Source: an uncultured Eubacterium sp. | Lineage (GTDB): Bacteria > Bacillota > Clostridia > Lachnospirales > Lachnospiraceae | Direction: 5' to 3' | Assembly (NCBI GenBank): GCA_910584595.1 | Contig: CAJUBQ010000001.1 | Location: forward strand, 58,290 to 122,289 | Length of the DNA: 64,000 nucleotides | Shown: positions 28,022 through 37,972 of the stretch, piece by piece | Position numbering within the stretch: position 1 is the first letter of the stretch | How the letters are laid out: the number at the start of each line of letters is the position of its first letter | The notes under the pieces: generated by a model | The model's database searches: none | Seen by the model: only the letters and a program-made list of their open reading frames with translations | What the model was told of the DNA's origin: nothing | Translations under genes and position numbers: made by a program

Positions 28022-28879
28022 CTAACTAATTGCTTCCGCACCAGCAATAATTTCAGTCAACTCTTGCGTAATAGAACCTTGACGGGCGCGGTTATATTTC
28101 AGAGACAAATCACTAATCATTTCTTCCGCATTACTTGTAGCAGAATCCATTGCCTGCATTCTTGCACCATTCTCACTGGCAACCGCTTCTACAAGTGCGC
28201 CATAAAAAATACTTGTCACATATTTTGGAATAATCATATCCAGAGCTTCTCTTTCATTTGGCTCATAATTCATAATCAGATTTTTATCGGCTGCAGACAT
28301 CTCTTCTTCTGAAAACTCTACCGGAAGCAACTTCATAAAGCTCGGTACATGGACTACGGTATTTTTAAAATGAGTATATGCCAAATAGATCTGACCTATT
28401 TTTCCTTCCGCAAAATCCTTTAGTACTTTGTCACAAATTTCCATCGCATCCTTATAAGTAGGATTTTCTATTACATCTGAAGCATCCAACGCAACATGAT
28501 ATCCTTTTCGTTCCAGCGTATCTTTTCCTTTTGTGCCAATCGTATATAACAACACCTTGTCTTTCTCAAGTCCGCTGCTTTGCACAAGCTTCGTAATGTT
28601 AGAGTTATAGCCACCGGCAAGACCACGATTAGAAGTAATCACTACAACAGCTATTTTATCTGAACCATTATTGGCAAGATATGGATGATCCATGTTTCCT
28701 GATCTTGCGAGAATAGATGTAACAGTATGATACATATGCTGAAAATACGGATCTGTCCGTTCTGCATGTGTTTTTGCTTTCTGCAGTTTTACGGTAGAAA
28801 CTAATTTCATGGCTTTTGTGATTTGCTGCGTACTCTGTATGCTGCTTTTACGTCTTTTTATGTCTCTCATCGAGGCCAT
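28022..28879 (-). CDS. atpG: ATP synthase F1 gamma subunit
   Basis: The rotating central shaft, 285 residues. The N-terminal helix (MASMRDIKRRKSSIQSTQQI, TKAMKLVSTVKLQKAK) and C-terminal helix (ASENGARMQAMDSATSNAEE, KYNRARQGSITQELTEI) that form the coiled coil are well conserved. The start MAS is chosen over the ATG three codons later because it aligns with other AtpG N-termini. GGCGGTGA lies upstream. Confidence 0.97.
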   Translation of the reverse strand: MASMRDIKRRKSSIQSTQQITKAMKLVSTVKLQKAKTHAERTDPYFQHMYHTVTSILARSGNMDHPYLANNGSDKIAVVVITSNRGLAGGYNSNITKLVQSSGLEKDKVLLYTIGTKGKDTLERKGYHVALDASDVIENPTYKDAMEICDKVLKDFAEGKIGQIYLAYTHFKNTVVHVPSFMKLLPVEFSEEEMSAADKNLIMNYEPNEREALDMIIPKYVTSIFYGALVEAVASENGARMQAMDSATSNAEEMISDLSLKYNRARQGSITQELTEIIAGAEAIS

Positions 28880-28914
28880 AATCTGTCACCGCCTTATTTT
28901 ATTTTTATATCTTT

Positions 28915-30420
28915 CTACCGAAATGATTTTTTACATTCTTCTATTGCTTTTATCAAAGTCTTTTCGATATCTTCCTCCAACACTTTCGTTGTACGAATCG
29001 ATTCTGGTATTTCCGGATATTTTGTATCAATATAATCAAACAATTCATTTTCAAATCGAAGAATCTCATCCGTTGGAATATCCAGTAAATATTTATTCGT
29101 AGCAACATAAATAATAATAACCTGCTTTTCTACCGGCATTGGCTGATATTGCGGCTGTTTTAAAATTTCCTTAATTCTTTCACCTTGATCCAGTTTTTCC
29201 TTTGTATCGGCATCAAGTTCAGAACCAAACTGTGAAAAAGCTGCAAGCTCACGATACTGTGCCAGTTCTGTACGAATAGGCGCAGAGATCTTTTTAATTG
29301 CCTTAATCTGTGCTGAACCGCCTACACGAGATACAGACAGACCGGCATTAATCGCCGGGCGGAAACCTGCATTAAACATTTCTGTCTCCAGATAAATCTG
29401 GCCATCTGTAATTGATATTACATTTGTTGGGATATATGCAGACACATCGCCTGCCTGTGTTTCAATAATTGGCAAAGCCGTCAAAGAACCTCCGCCTAAT
29501 TTGTCTGAAAGTCTTGCTGCACGCTCCAACAATCTGGAATGCAGGTAAAACACGTCACCTGGATATGCTTCACGGCCTGGCGGTCTTCTTAACAGCAAGG
29601 AAAGTGTACGATATGCGGTAGCATGTTTGCTCAAATCATCATACACAACAAGAACATCTTCCCCATTCTCCATCCATTCTTCTCCGATTGCACATCCTGA
29701 ATATGGAGCGATATATTGTAATGGTGCAAGTTCACTTGCCGTAGCAGCTACTACTGTCGTATATGACATGGCTCCAAACTCCTCCAATGTCTTTACGATG
29801 GAAGCAACTGTAGAAGCTTTCTGGCCAATTGCTACATAAATACATTTTACCCCTTGACCCTTTTGATTAATAATCGTATCAATTGCAATCGCTGTCTTTC
29901 CTGTCTGTCTGTCTCCAATAATCAGCTCTCTTTGTCCTCTGCCAATCGGTATCATTGAATCAATCGCTTTAATACCTGTCTGCAGCGGCGTATCTACAGA
30001 TTTTCTTGAAATAACACCTGATGCAACTCTTTCAATCTGACGAAATCTTTCTGTTTTGATTGGTCCTTTGCCATCAATAGGCTGTCCTAATGCATTCACA
30101 ACACGGCCAATCATAGCATCTCCAACCGGAACTTCTACTACTCTTCCGGTTGTTTTTACGGTATCTCCCTCATTGATACTTTTCTGATCGCCGAGCAATA
30201 CGGCGCCAACATTATCTTCTTCAAGGTTTAATACCATTCCATATACTTCACCTGGAAATTCCAGCAGCTCACCCTGCATCGCATTTTCCAGACCATGAAT
30301 ACGCGCAATACCATCCGCTACCTGAATGACTGTGCCAACATCTGCAACCTCAAGCTCTGCAGCGTATTTCCTGATCTGTTCTTTGATGACTGAACTAATC
30401 TCCTCTGGTTTTAAATTCAT
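28915..30420 (-). CDS. atpA: ATP synthase F1 alpha subunit
   Basis: The 501-residue non-catalytic nucleotide-binding subunit. Walker A is [15 protein letters not shown] (about 169-183). Also visible are [20 protein letters not shown], the conserved [15 protein letters not shown] and the arginine finger region SVSRVGG. The N-terminal helix ([17 protein letters not shown]) docks the delta subunit. Length and order are standard. Confidence 0.98.
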   Translation of the reverse strand: MNLKPEEISSVIKEQIRKYAAELEVADVGTVIQVADGIARIHGLENAMQGELLEFPGEVYGMVLNLEEDNVGAVLLGDQKSINEGDTVKTTGRVVEVPVGDAMIGRVVNALGQPIDGKGPIKTERFRQIERVASGVISRKSVDTPLQTGIKAIDSMIPIGRGQRELIIGDRQTGKTAIAIDTIINQKGQGVKCIYVAIGQKASTVASIVKTLEEFGAMSYTTVVAATASELAPLQYIAPYSGCAIGEEWMENGEDVLVVYDDLSKHATAYRTLSLLLRRPPGREAYPGDVFYLHSRLLERAARLSDKLGGGSLTALPIIETQAGDVSAYIPTNVISITDGQIYLETEMFNAGFRPAINAGLSVSRVGGSAQIKAIKKISAPIRTELAQYRELAAFSQFGSELDADTKEKLDQGERIKEILKQPQYQPMPVEKQVIIIYVATNKYLLDIPTDEILRFENELFDYIDTKYPEIPESIRTTKVLEEDIEKTLIKAIEECKKSFR

Positions 30421-30460
30421 GGATAATAGTCACCTACTTTCAACTGTTTTTGCCATATTA

Positions 30461-31015
30461 CTACGGCATCTGCAACTTTAATTTGGACAATTCGGAAGTC
30501 AATCTGGCTAACTTATTTTTTACGCTGCCATCTACCACTCTGTCCCCGATCCGAATTACGATCCCTCCGATTAAGGATGGATCTATATCATATATAAACT
30601 CAAACTGCACATAATCAGTTGTCTCCAGCAGTTTTCTGCGAATTGCATCTTTCTGCATCAAAGACAAATCCATCGCAGATGTAATATAAGCAGTGCCTAT
30701 TTTCTTATACTCTTTCACATGCTCAATAAAATACTGCAATACCCCGTCAAATTCCTGATAATGACCTTTCGCAATAATCATCAGCAATAATCCGATCATT
30801 TCTCTTGACGCGCGGTTTTTAAAAACATCTTCGATGATTTTCTGTTTTTCTTCTATCACAATTTTTGGATGATTCATCATCTTAGCAAGATCTTCGTTCG
30901 TCTGAACAATCTTAAGCATCCGTTTCGCTTCATCAAACAACACGTCAATCTGTCCGGATTCCAAAGCCAGCTCAAATAATGCATCTCCATATGTTTTTGA
31001 AACTAGCTTTGCCAT
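30461..31015 (-). CDS. atpH: ATP synthase delta subunit
   Basis: The peripheral-stalk cap that joins F1 to the b subunits, 184 residues. The N-terminal six-helix domain begins AKLVSKTYGDALFELALESG, a family signature, and the C-terminal part has DPSLIGGIVIRIGDRVVDGS, also typical. Its start overlaps the end of atpF by 13 bases, implying translational coupling. Confidence 0.95.
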   Translation of the reverse strand: MAKLVSKTYGDALFELALESGQIDVLFDEAKRMLKIVQTNEDLAKMMNHPKIVIEEKQKIIEDVFKNRASREMIGLLLMIIAKGHYQEFDGVLQYFIEHVKEYKKIGTAYITSAMDLSLMQKDAIRRKLLETTDYVQFEFIYDIDPSLIGGIVIRIGDRVVDGSVKNKLARLTSELSKLKLQMP

Positions 31016-31518
31016 GTCGAATCACCCATTTCTTTCAATGTCTCTTCTACAAGCCCATTCTGAACGGTTGTATCTATAGATGCCGCCACAACCTTTGCAG
31101 CCATCATGGATGCAACTGTAATCATTTCCTGTTTCATCTCATCCATCGCGCGACTCTTTTCAAGTTTTGCTTCTTCGTTGGCACGTTGAATGATACGGGC
31201 AGCTTCCTGCTTTGCTTCTTCGATAATATGTGCTTCATTTTTCAATGCTTTTTGACGTGCTTCGCTTAAAATAGCTTCTGCTTCTTTATCTGCATTTTTC
31301 AACTTTTCCTCATATTCTGCTTTCATCGCAGACGCTTTTTCTTTATCGCCTTTTGCACTGTCAATATCACCCTGAATCTTTCTCTGTCTTTCATACAACA
31401 TCTTTCTAACCGGATTTAACAACAGGTAAGATAATGCCATAAACAGTACAAAGATTGCTATCGCCAGAAGCACAGCATCATGAATCAATTGAAAATCAAG
31501 ATTAAATAATCTTTCCAT
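31003..31518 (-). CDS. atpF: ATP synthase Fo b subunit
   Basis: The 171-residue peripheral stalk. One N-terminal membrane helix (AVLLAIAIFVLFMALSYLLL, about 15-35) is followed by a long charged coiled coil through residue 150 (AMKAEYEEKLKNADKEAEAI). A single b gene implies a b homodimer. It precedes and overlaps atpH. Confidence 0.95.
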   Translation of the reverse strand: MERLFNLDFQLIHDAVLLAIAIFVLFMALSYLLLNPVRKMLYERQRKIQGDIDSAKGDKEKASAMKAEYEEKLKNADKEAEAILSEARQKALKNEAHIIEEAKQEAARIIQRANEEAKLEKSRAMDEMKQEMITVASMMAAKVVAASIDTTVQNGLVEETLKEMGDSTWQS

Positions 31519-31583
31519 ATTCGCTCAGTTCAGCCTCCTTTCCGTCTTATTTCCATTACATAGACGCTGGTGCGTCTTATTTT

Positions 31584-31859
<276 letters not shown>

Positions 31860-31886
31860 TCATTCATTAAAATAAGATCATTCTTA

Positions 31887-32621
31887 TTAGTCTGTTTCCA
31901 TCTGCTGACTAATATAAGTCATTGTCAACATACAGAATACATACGTCTGAATTGCTCCTGAGAACAAATCAAAGTATACATGAAGCGCTGCCGGCCAAAT
32001 AATAGCCACTTTTGATAATAAACCATAAATGAGCGCCATCATGACTGTTCCTGACAATACGTTTGCAAACAAACGCAAAGACAGGGAAATCGGAACCGCA
32101 ATTTCACTGATAAGGTTAATTGGGAACCAGATTGGAAGCCATGGTGGTAATGGCGAGCACATGTCTGTCCAGATTTTCTTTGGACTTTGATACTTGAACT
32201 GACAAAAATGTATCAACGTGAATGTAATCAGACCCAGAGCAAGTGTAGTACCATAATCCGCTGTTGGTGGCCTTAAACCAAACAAACCGGATATATTACT
32301 CATAAGAATGAAGATAAAGATCGTACTAATATAGTTAACGAACTTCGGAGCATTCTTTCCCATTGTTCCCTCAACAACACCATCCAGCGAACTTACAATC
32401 AACTCCAATATATTTTGGAATGTATCCGGTATTTCTGTTGCATGACGCATTTTTATATTTGCTACAAGAGCAAATCCGATCAGAAACAGTAAAACAATCA
32501 AAATACATACATGAGATGTAGTAATCCAGACTTCATGACCAAATAAGTTATAAGAAAATAACCCATGTATCATAAAATCAATATTGTCAGCGCTGGATGA
32601 CATTACGATTGCATTTGTCAC
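31887..32621 (-). CDS. atpB: ATP synthase Fo a subunit
   Basis: The 244-residue stator channel subunit with 5-6 membrane helices. The essential arginine is in LSLRLFANVLSG (helix 5), and the last helices carry FDLFSGAIQTYVFCMLTMTY. The start is a GTG at 32621 that overlaps the atpI stop, 7 bases after a GGGAGG site inside the end of atpI. An ATG six codons later is an alternative. Coupled translation is therefore likely. Confidence 0.96.
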   Translation of the reverse strand: MTNAIVMSSSADNIDFMIHGLFSYNLFGHEVWITTSHVCILIVLLFLIGFALVANIKMRHATEIPDTFQNILELIVSSLDGVVEGTMGKNAPKFVNYISTIFIFILMSNISGLFGLRPPTADYGTTLALGLITFTLIHFCQFKYQSPKKIWTDMCSPLPPWLPIWFPINLISEIAVPISLSLRLFANVLSGTVMMALIYGLLSKVAIIWPAALHVYFDLFSGAIQTYVFCMLTMTYISQQMETD

Positions 32622-33064
32622 ATTTTCACCTCCCTTTCCATTTTGTTAGTTTCGTCCGAAGACCCACCACCTTTTCCTGTTACTTTTATAAGCACTTTGT
32701 GCATTGCCGGCTGTAAATAAGCCGATATCTTTAAACCCATCACACCAATAAATAATGTGACCAGATTACCAAGATCATAATACATGGTAACTGTAAATAC
32801 AATTACAACTGCTGCATAACGCAAAATTCCTTTTGTAATAATCCTGACTCTTGCCTTCTGCGGATCCACAGCATCCACACTTTCAGCAATGATAAGCGCA
32901 ATATGATAAGCCATCGCCATTGCAGTAATAACACCTATCCAAAGTCCGCTGCTGTAAAGAAGCTTATCTTCTACAAACCAAATACCTGTCAACTGTACAA
33001 CAATCCCATAAATAAAAATCCCCAGCAGTAATTCAGGAAGCGCTTCATTTAATCGTCTAAACAT
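32618..33064 (-). CDS. atpI: ATP synthase subunit I (AtpI-like)
   Basis: A 148-residue protein with four predicted membrane helices at about 10-30, 38-60, 80-97 and 100-120. It has the size and place of the AtpI proteins that aid c-ring assembly in Na+- and H+-ATP synthases. The C-terminal tail is hydrophilic and glycine/lysine-rich. It overlaps atpB by 4 bases. The family is poorly conserved, so context carries weight. Confidence 0.8.
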   Translation of the reverse strand: MFRRLNEALPELLLGIFIYGIVVQLTGIWFVEDKLLYSSGLWIGVITAMAMAYHIALIIAESVDAVDPQKARVRIITKGILRYAAVVIVFTVTMYYDLGNLVTLFIGVMGLKISAYLQPAMHKVLIKVTGKGGGSSDETNKMEREVKM

Positions 33065-33117
33065 TTCAGCATATTTCCTTCCTTAAAAATGTATTCTAAT
33101 TATTTGAAATATAATCA

Positions 33118-33354
33118 TCATTTATTCTTTTGAATTTTTGAATCATCCTGATAGATTTTTTTTGCCATAATGAAAATATTGCGAAAGCCAGCCAGCGCTC
33201 CCATTAAAAACAGAGGAACTGTAATAACCGGAATATGAAATTTCTCATCAATCCAGACGCCAAGCAATGTACACATCACAATTGGTACAATCATATTTAA
33301 ACTAAATTGCATAATCATTGCAAATGCTTGAAATACACTTCGTTTATTTTTCAT
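33118..33354 (-). CDS. atpZ: AtpZ/AtpI family small membrane protein
   Basis: A 78-residue protein with two membrane helices (about 8-32 and 43-63), separated by WIDEKFHIPVI, and a basic C-terminal tail (FIMAKKIYQDDSKIQKNK). This is the AtpZ/AtpI pattern found first in atp operons, where it is proposed to help rotor assembly or ion supply. It is the first gene behind the operon promoter. AAAGAGGACAGTT precedes the ATG. Confidence 0.8.
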   Translation of the reverse strand: MKNKRSVFQAFAMIMQFSLNMIVPIVMCTLLGVWIDEKFHIPVITVPLFLMGALAGFRNIFIMAKKIYQDDSKIQKNK

Positions 33355-33399
33355 AACTGTCCTCTTTCCTTGAATAAAGCGCAGAAAAACACTACATAC

Positions 33400-33428
33400 A
33401 TTATAAGCGCTAATACCAAAATTGTCTA
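33400..33428 (-). promoter_or_regulatory. atp operon promoter
   Basis: TAGACA (33428-33423) and TATAAT (33405-33400) with a 17-base spacer, about 45 bases before atpZ on the minus strand. Confidence 0.75.
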
Positions 33429-33446
33429 TAATATTTTAATAAAACT

Positions 33447-33486
33447 GAAAAAATGGTACATCCTGAGTTATTCCCAAAATGTACCA
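33447..33486 (-). terminator. Terminator after the YwlE-like gene
   Basis: The minus strand shows TGGTACAT and ATGTACCA arms followed by TTTTTT. It separates the tsaC group from the atp promoter. Confidence 0.75.
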
Positions 33487-33505
33487 CTATTATTCTCTCT
33501 GTCCG

Positions 33506-33964
33506 TTATAAACTCTGATTTAACATGGTCGCTAATTTTTTAATAGATTTGCTTAATGTTTCATAACAGATTCCATATGACTGTAATGTACCTCCATACG
33601 GATCCATAATTTCCAGTTCATCACCGACCAGTTCTGTCAATACCTGTACATTTTCCGGAACTGCATTTGCAAACATGTCCAGAATTTTTTGTTTGTCACT
33701 TTTCCCCATTACAATCACAAGTGTATCTTGTGCAAAGTCTTCTTCCTCCAACTGACTGGACATATAATTTTCTAATGTAATTCCATTACTGATTAATACA
33801 GCTTCAGCTTTTTGATTGAGAGGTTCAGGAAATAATACAACAATTCCCCTTGCCTGTATATCAATAGGCTGTTTTATTGTACATTCTTTCAATAATTCTG
33901 CTGCCATTGGTGCACGACTGTTTCCTGCACTGTCAGCAAAAATAATTTTCTTACATGTATTCAT
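33506..33964 (-). CDS. YwlE/LMW-PTP-like protein lacking the catalytic Cys
   Basis: A 152-residue low-molecular-weight phosphatase fold. The P-loop region reads IIFADSAGNSRAPMA where active YwlE has IIFVCTGNTCRSPMA. The nucleophilic Cys is an Asp (residue 11) and the second Cys a Ser, while the loop Arg remains. The general-acid loop DPYGG is kept. It therefore cannot use the usual cysteinyl-phosphate mechanism. It occupies the place of ywlE in the Firmicutes order ywlC-ywlE-atp. A regulatory or binding role is inferred. The start ATG at 33964 lies 14 bases after the tsaC stop, with a GGGTGAG site. Confidence 0.75.
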   Translation of the reverse strand: MNTCKKIIFADSAGNSRAPMAAELLKECTIKQPIDIQARGIVVLFPEPLNQKAEAVLISNGITLENYMSSQLEEEDFAQDTLVIVMGKSDKQKILDMFANAVPENVQVLTELVGDELEIMDPYGGTLQSYGICYETLSKSIKKLATMLNQSL

Positions 33965-33977
33965 ATACTCACCCCAA

Positions 33978-35033
33978 CTATTCTGCCAAAATGACCCGAT
34001 GTCCTGCTGCCTTTAATAAACGGTTCATAATAGCCTGCCCCATCCGTAATTTTGAAAAGCTTTCTGAAAAAATAATGTCTACATCTGACTTATCAAACTC
34101 TCTCAATATCCTATAAAGATTATGAGCGATTTTTTCATCTTCTTGTCTTCCTCCGATACTGATAATCAGTCCATATTCATAATATTTAACTGTCTCATCC
34201 GTTCCAATAATTCCAACTCTTTTTCCCGCTTTCAATTCATCTTTTGACATCCTATTTATTTTCTGAATCACATTTTCTTGTTCACCTTCTACTATAATCA
34301 TTTCTGCTTTTGGAGCATAATGTCTGTATTTCATACCGGGAGCTTTTGGTTTCGTACCGGCATCCTTTGATAAAATACCAGGATCCATACGTACTTCACC
34401 AACCACCTGTGCAAGCATATTCAAAGATATATACCCTGGACGCAATACAACAGGAATATCTTCTGTTAAATCTATAATAGTAGATTCGATACCAATTCCT
34501 ACTGCTCCTCCATCTAAAATCAATGGTATTTTACCGTTGAGATCTTCTAAAACATGCTTTGCTAATGTTGGACTGGGTTTTCCTGATGTATTCGCACTTG
34601 GCGCAGCTATATAACCTCCGCCTTCCTGAATCAATGCTAAAGCAATTTTATTAGAAGGCATCCGTATCGCTACCGTATCTATTCCGCCTGTAGTCTCATA
34701 AGGAAGCTTCTCATTTTTTTTCAATATCATTGTCAAAGGTCCCGGCCAAAATGCTTCTGATAAAAGCCTGGCCTTATCCGGTATCTGTGTCACTATCTTA
34801 TTTATGTCTTTAAAACTGCATACATGAACAATCAATGGATTATCTGATGGTCTGCCCTTTGCAGCATATATTTTTTTAGATGCCTCTGCCTGCAGAGCAT
34901 CTGCTCCAAGACCATATACTGTTTCTGTTGGAAAAGCTACTAATCCGCCTGTTCGCAGAATATGCCCTGCCTGTCTGATAACATCCATGTCTATATTGGT
35001 TTCCGATATTTTTTTTACAACTGTTTTCTGCAT
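33978..35033 (-). CDS. tsaC: L-threonylcarbamoyladenylate synthase (Sua5/TsaC type)
   Basis: Makes threonylcarbamoyl-AMP from threonine, bicarbonate and ATP for the t6A37 modification of ANN-reading tRNAs. The 351-residue length is the two-domain Sua5 form. YrdC domain motifs include GGLVAFPTETVYGLGADAL, KIYAAKGRPSDNPLIVH and SANTSGKPSPT. The C-terminal Sua5 domain follows after APGMKYRHYAP. AAGGATCACG lies before the ATG. Next to the YwlE-like gene, as in Bacillus. Confidence 0.95.
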   Translation of the reverse strand: MQKTVVKKISETNIDMDVIRQAGHILRTGGLVAFPTETVYGLGADALQAEASKKIYAAKGRPSDNPLIVHVCSFKDINKIVTQIPDKARLLSEAFWPGPLTMILKKNEKLPYETTGGIDTVAIRMPSNKIALALIQEGGGYIAAPSANTSGKPSPTLAKHVLEDLNGKIPLILDGGAVGIGIESTIIDLTEDIPVVLRPGYISLNMLAQVVGEVRMDPGILSKDAGTKPKAPGMKYRHYAPKAEMIIVEGEQENVIQKINRMSKDELKAGKRVGIIGTDETVKYYEYGLIISIGGRQEDEKIAHNLYRILREFDKSDVDIIFSESFSKLRMGQAIMNRLLKAAGHRVILAE

Positions 35034-35049
35034 TGTTTCGTGATCCTTA

Positions 35050-35103
35050 ATCGAATTCTAATCTTTCATCGAATTCCAATCCTTCATTGGATTTTAATTT
35101 CTT
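35050..35103. repeat. Three imperfect 18-base tandem units
   Basis: ATCGAATTCTAATCTTTC, ATCGAATTCCAATCCTTC and a diverged third unit (ATTGGATTTTAATTTCTT) follow one another exactly in an 18-base period between cwlD and tsaC, running into the cwlD 3' end. Confidence 0.6.
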
Positions 35104-35780
35104 CCAAGGTATTTATTTATTCCGGCACAAATTGCATCCGCCATTTTCTGTTGATATTCTTCATCAGATAGTTTTTCTGCTTCCTGCGGATTGCTTAAAA
35201 AACCACATTCAACAATTACGATAACTGAGTCTGTCTTTTTCAACAGATAGTAACTGTCATTTGCCTTGGCTTCCCTGTGATTTTGGGGATCAACCTGTTC
35301 TATAAGCGTTTTTTGCAATATCTCAGCAAGTTTTTGGCTTTCGGATGAAGTTGTATAATAAAATACTTGTGCCCCTTTTATTTCCGGGCTTGTGTAGCTA
35401 TTTTGATGTATGCTGATCGTCATTAATGGTTTTTCCTGATTAATCAAATCACATCGTCTTTGTAAATCCTGTGCTTTTTTGTTACTGGCATTTTCATCGT
35501 ATAAGCCTTGATCGTCCTCACGTGTCATGATGACAGACATTCCCATATCTTCCAATGTTTTTTTCAGCTTCAGAGCAACCTGTAAATTAATATCTTTTTC
35601 CAGTTCTCCATTTACACCTATCTTACCGGAATCAAATCCTCCATGCCCAACATCTACTACGATGCAATCTTTTTGCTTTGCTACCTGACGACCCGTCACA
35701 TAAATGGCGCTTGTCTTAGCCAATATACAGGCACATACAAGAATTACGATTGACATCAATAATTCCAATCTTTGTTTCAA
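35094..35780 (-). CDS. cwlD: N-acetylmuramoyl-L-alanine amidase, CwlD-like
   Basis: A 228-residue amidase_3 protein with an N-terminal signal anchor (about 8-26). Zinc ligands and catalytic residues are visible: VDVGHGGFDSG (His), GELEKD (Glu), SIHQNS (His) and VECGFLSNP (catalytic Glu). CwlD makes muramic delta-lactam in the spore cortex, and this single-domain form with a membrane anchor fits it better than vegetative amidases. Translation begins at a TTG at 35780 behind AGGAGACGGAGAAT. With spmB and a SpoIID-like gene in the window, it points to a spore-forming ancestry. Confidence 0.85.
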   Translation of the reverse strand: MKQRLELLMSIVILVCACILAKTSAIYVTGRQVAKQKDCIVVDVGHGGFDSGKIGVNGELEKDINLQVALKLKKTLEDMGMSVIMTREDDQGLYDENASNKKAQDLQRRCDLINQEKPLMTISIHQNSYTSPEIKGAQVFYYTTSSESQKLAEILQKTLIEQVDPQNHREAKANDSYYLLKKTDSVIVIVECGFLSNPQEAEKLSDEEYQQKMADAICAGINKYLGRN

Positions 35781-35856
35781 ATTCTCCGTCTCCTGAGTTT
35801 TTATTACTATACATATGTCAAAAGACCGGAATCATCCCTATTTCTTTCATAAATAC

Positions 35857-37596
35857 TTAATGAATATATTTTATAATTGTATTCCAGACGGCCGGATCCT
35901 CTAATCCAAGCTTCCAGAAAGATGCTCCTGCAAACTCATGTGACTTCATAACCTTTAGTTTCTCTTCTATGGATTTGACATCCTCAAACCAGATTTTATA
36001 TGTCACATCGTTATTCACATATTCTGTATAGTACTGTCCCATCTGATCCAGCCATGTTTTTTCTGCACCGTTTACTTCCATAAGGCGCTGTGCAGATAAC
36101 ATACCAACAGCTTCACTTGATAATTCATAAGGAACATAATCATCGGATGCCGCTTCTACATCGTCCCCGTCTCCATCTTTTAGTTTTTCAGACCATACTC
36201 TTGTATAAAAAGGCATACCTAAAATCACTTGTTCCGCCGGTACACCTTCCGCCAGAATATCGTCTGCTCCTTTTGTAACAAATCCAATAGAAGCAACAGA
36301 TCCACTTTCCGCCGATCCCGCATAATGTTCATCATAAGCCATTACAACCAAATAATCTGCAAAAACTGCCTGTTCTTCCCGATCATAAAACTTTGTATAG
36401 TCTGATGACACATAATTATCTACCGACAATACAATTCCGTTGCCATCACATTTTAATGACAACTCCCGAATAAACTGAATAAATCCCTCGCCTACTGCAG
36501 ATTCTAATGCTTCAAAATCCACATTAATTCCATCCAGACCATATTGTATTGCCGCTGCAATAATTTGATTTTCCAGATTTTCCCGTTTGGAAGTATGTGT
36601 CAATACTTCTGTTGTGCTAACATCTTTATTTTCCAAATTGCTGACCAATCCCCATACTTCAACTCCCTGTGAATGACAATATTTTACATAATCCGTACTT
36701 GCCAGATTTGCAATATTTCCGTCGTTATCATTTAAATAAAACCACGTAGGAGATATTACGTTTAGCCCCTTAGTATTTTGAAGCACATTTGCAATAGAAT
36801 GATTGGCTTCCGGTACTGTCACCTGATGCCAGGCCATATTAATAGCATAATCTCTGACCTGATGTAAAAATGTATCTTCTTCAAATTCATGGCTCTCTGT
36901 TTCCTCTGTTTCCGTACCAAGCCGTTTACTCTGCACATATCCGACCAGGCCATCCTCTGTCGTTACCTTTGTCCATTCATCCCCGTCTTCCAGCTTCGTA
37001 ACAATATCTTCTTTCGTTAATTCTTTTAAAATATTACTTTTTACACTGGCTTTTACACGTACCTGCGTCTTTCTTTTAATCCCCGCCTTTTTTATCGTTC
37101 CCCATTGCGTCTTTAGTAAAATACGATTTGGTTCTTCAAATCTTTCGTAAGTTAAATCCGTATATTGCGCAACATAATCCAGAGCAATATACGTTTTATC
37201 AACATTCACAAGCGCTATTTTATAAGGTTTACTGTCTTTTTTCCGCCCGATATAATATTCCTTACTGTCTGCTGATGCTTTTACAACATTCGCAGACGTC
37301 GTATATAAAAGAACATTTTCATTCGCATCCCAGTAAAAACGATCGTTTAAATAATCATGCACATATTGATAATCGAGATAAGCTGCCCCATCTCTGATTA
37401 ATGCCTTTTCTTCCACCAGTTCATGATTCAATTCGATAGCAGCCTCATCCTCTGATGATATTCCAAAATAAGTATCCAGATTTTGCTGCTCATTGCTTGG
37501 CATAAATTGCTTGATCTTTTTACCAATAATAATACCGACAAGTATAATAAAAACCAAAAATAAAACGGCTATTACCGGTACTAATTTCTTTTTCAT
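35857..37596 (-). CDS. Membrane-anchored SH3b/GH18 glycosidase
   Basis: A 579-residue exported protein. An N-terminal membrane anchor (LVPVIAVLFLVFIILVGIII) is followed by a copper-amine-oxidase-N-like beta domain (about 55-160) and a bacterial SH3 domain (about 175-230; QVRVKASVKSNILKELTK). A C-terminal GH18 barrel has the catalytic motif GLDGINVDFEAL (DxxDxDxE type) and a WLDQMGQYYTEY region. The family includes spore-cortex and peptidoglycan N-acetylglucosaminidases. The start is ATG 37596 after GCAGGAGG; the longer frame upstream is not supported. The call of peptidoglycan hydrolase is inferred from SH3b. Confidence 0.83.
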   Translation of the reverse strand: MKKKLVPVIAVLFLVFIILVGIIIGKKIKQFMPSNEQQNLDTYFGISSEDEAAIELNHELVEEKALIRDGAAYLDYQYVHDYLNDRFYWDANENVLLYTTSANVVKASADSKEYYIGRKKDSKPYKIALVNVDKTYIALDYVAQYTDLTYERFEEPNRILLKTQWGTIKKAGIKRKTQVRVKASVKSNILKELTKEDIVTKLEDGDEWTKVTTEDGLVGYVQSKRLGTETEETESHEFEEDTFLHQVRDYAINMAWHQVTVPEANHSIANVLQNTKGLNVISPTWFYLNDNDGNIANLASTDYVKYCHSQGVEVWGLVSNLENKDVSTTEVLTHTSKRENLENQIIAAAIQYGLDGINVDFEALESAVGEGFIQFIRELSLKCDGNGIVLSVDNYVSSDYTKFYDREEQAVFADYLVVMAYDEHYAGSAESGSVASIGFVTKGADDILAEGVPAEQVILGMPFYTRVWSEKLKDGDGDDVEAASDDYVPYELSSEAVGMLSAQRLMEVNGAEKTWLDQMGQYYTEYVNNDVTYKIWFEDVKSIEEKLKVMKSHEFAGASFWKLGLEDPAVWNTIIKYIH

Positions 37597-37683
37597 CGTT
37601 TTTCCTCCTGCGTATACTTCTAATCCGAATTCAAATAACCTTATTTTATTATAGCTTGTAATCAACCATTTTACAAGAAACAA

Positions 37684-37869
37684 CTATTCTTTTATTAAAT
37701 CAATTTCACTTAAATTTACTCCAAGGGTGTTAAGCGCCGCTTTATGAGATATATATTGAAAATGTAATTCTTCATATGTCTCTACAGCATTTTCTTTTTT
37801 TGCTTTTAACATTGCCCGTTGTATATCAATAAATGTATCAATGGTAATCTTTATAATCGTATCATTCAT
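37684..37869 (-). CDS. Hypothetical 61-residue protein
   Basis: I do not recognise this gene. It is a small soluble, helical product (MNDTIIKITIDTFIDIQRAM; SHKAALNTLGVNLSEIDLIK) without Cys or membrane segments. The ATG at 37869 follows GGGAGAAG with about 5 bases spacing; ATGs at 37881 and 37893 are alternatives. It lies 88 bases before the GH18 gene on the same strand, after the hairpin that ends the kinase cluster. Codon use is like the neighbours. Confidence 0.5.
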   Translation of the reverse strand: MNDTIIKITIDTFIDIQRAMLKAKKENAVETYEELHFQYISHKAALNTLGVNLSEIDLIKE

Positions 37870-37972
37870 TTCTTCTCCCATTTTCCTCATCACCTTTTCG
37901 ATCTATACACTTATTTATCAGTTTTAACTATTATAGCGGATTGCTCATAAGGTGTAAAGAAGTAATATCAAA

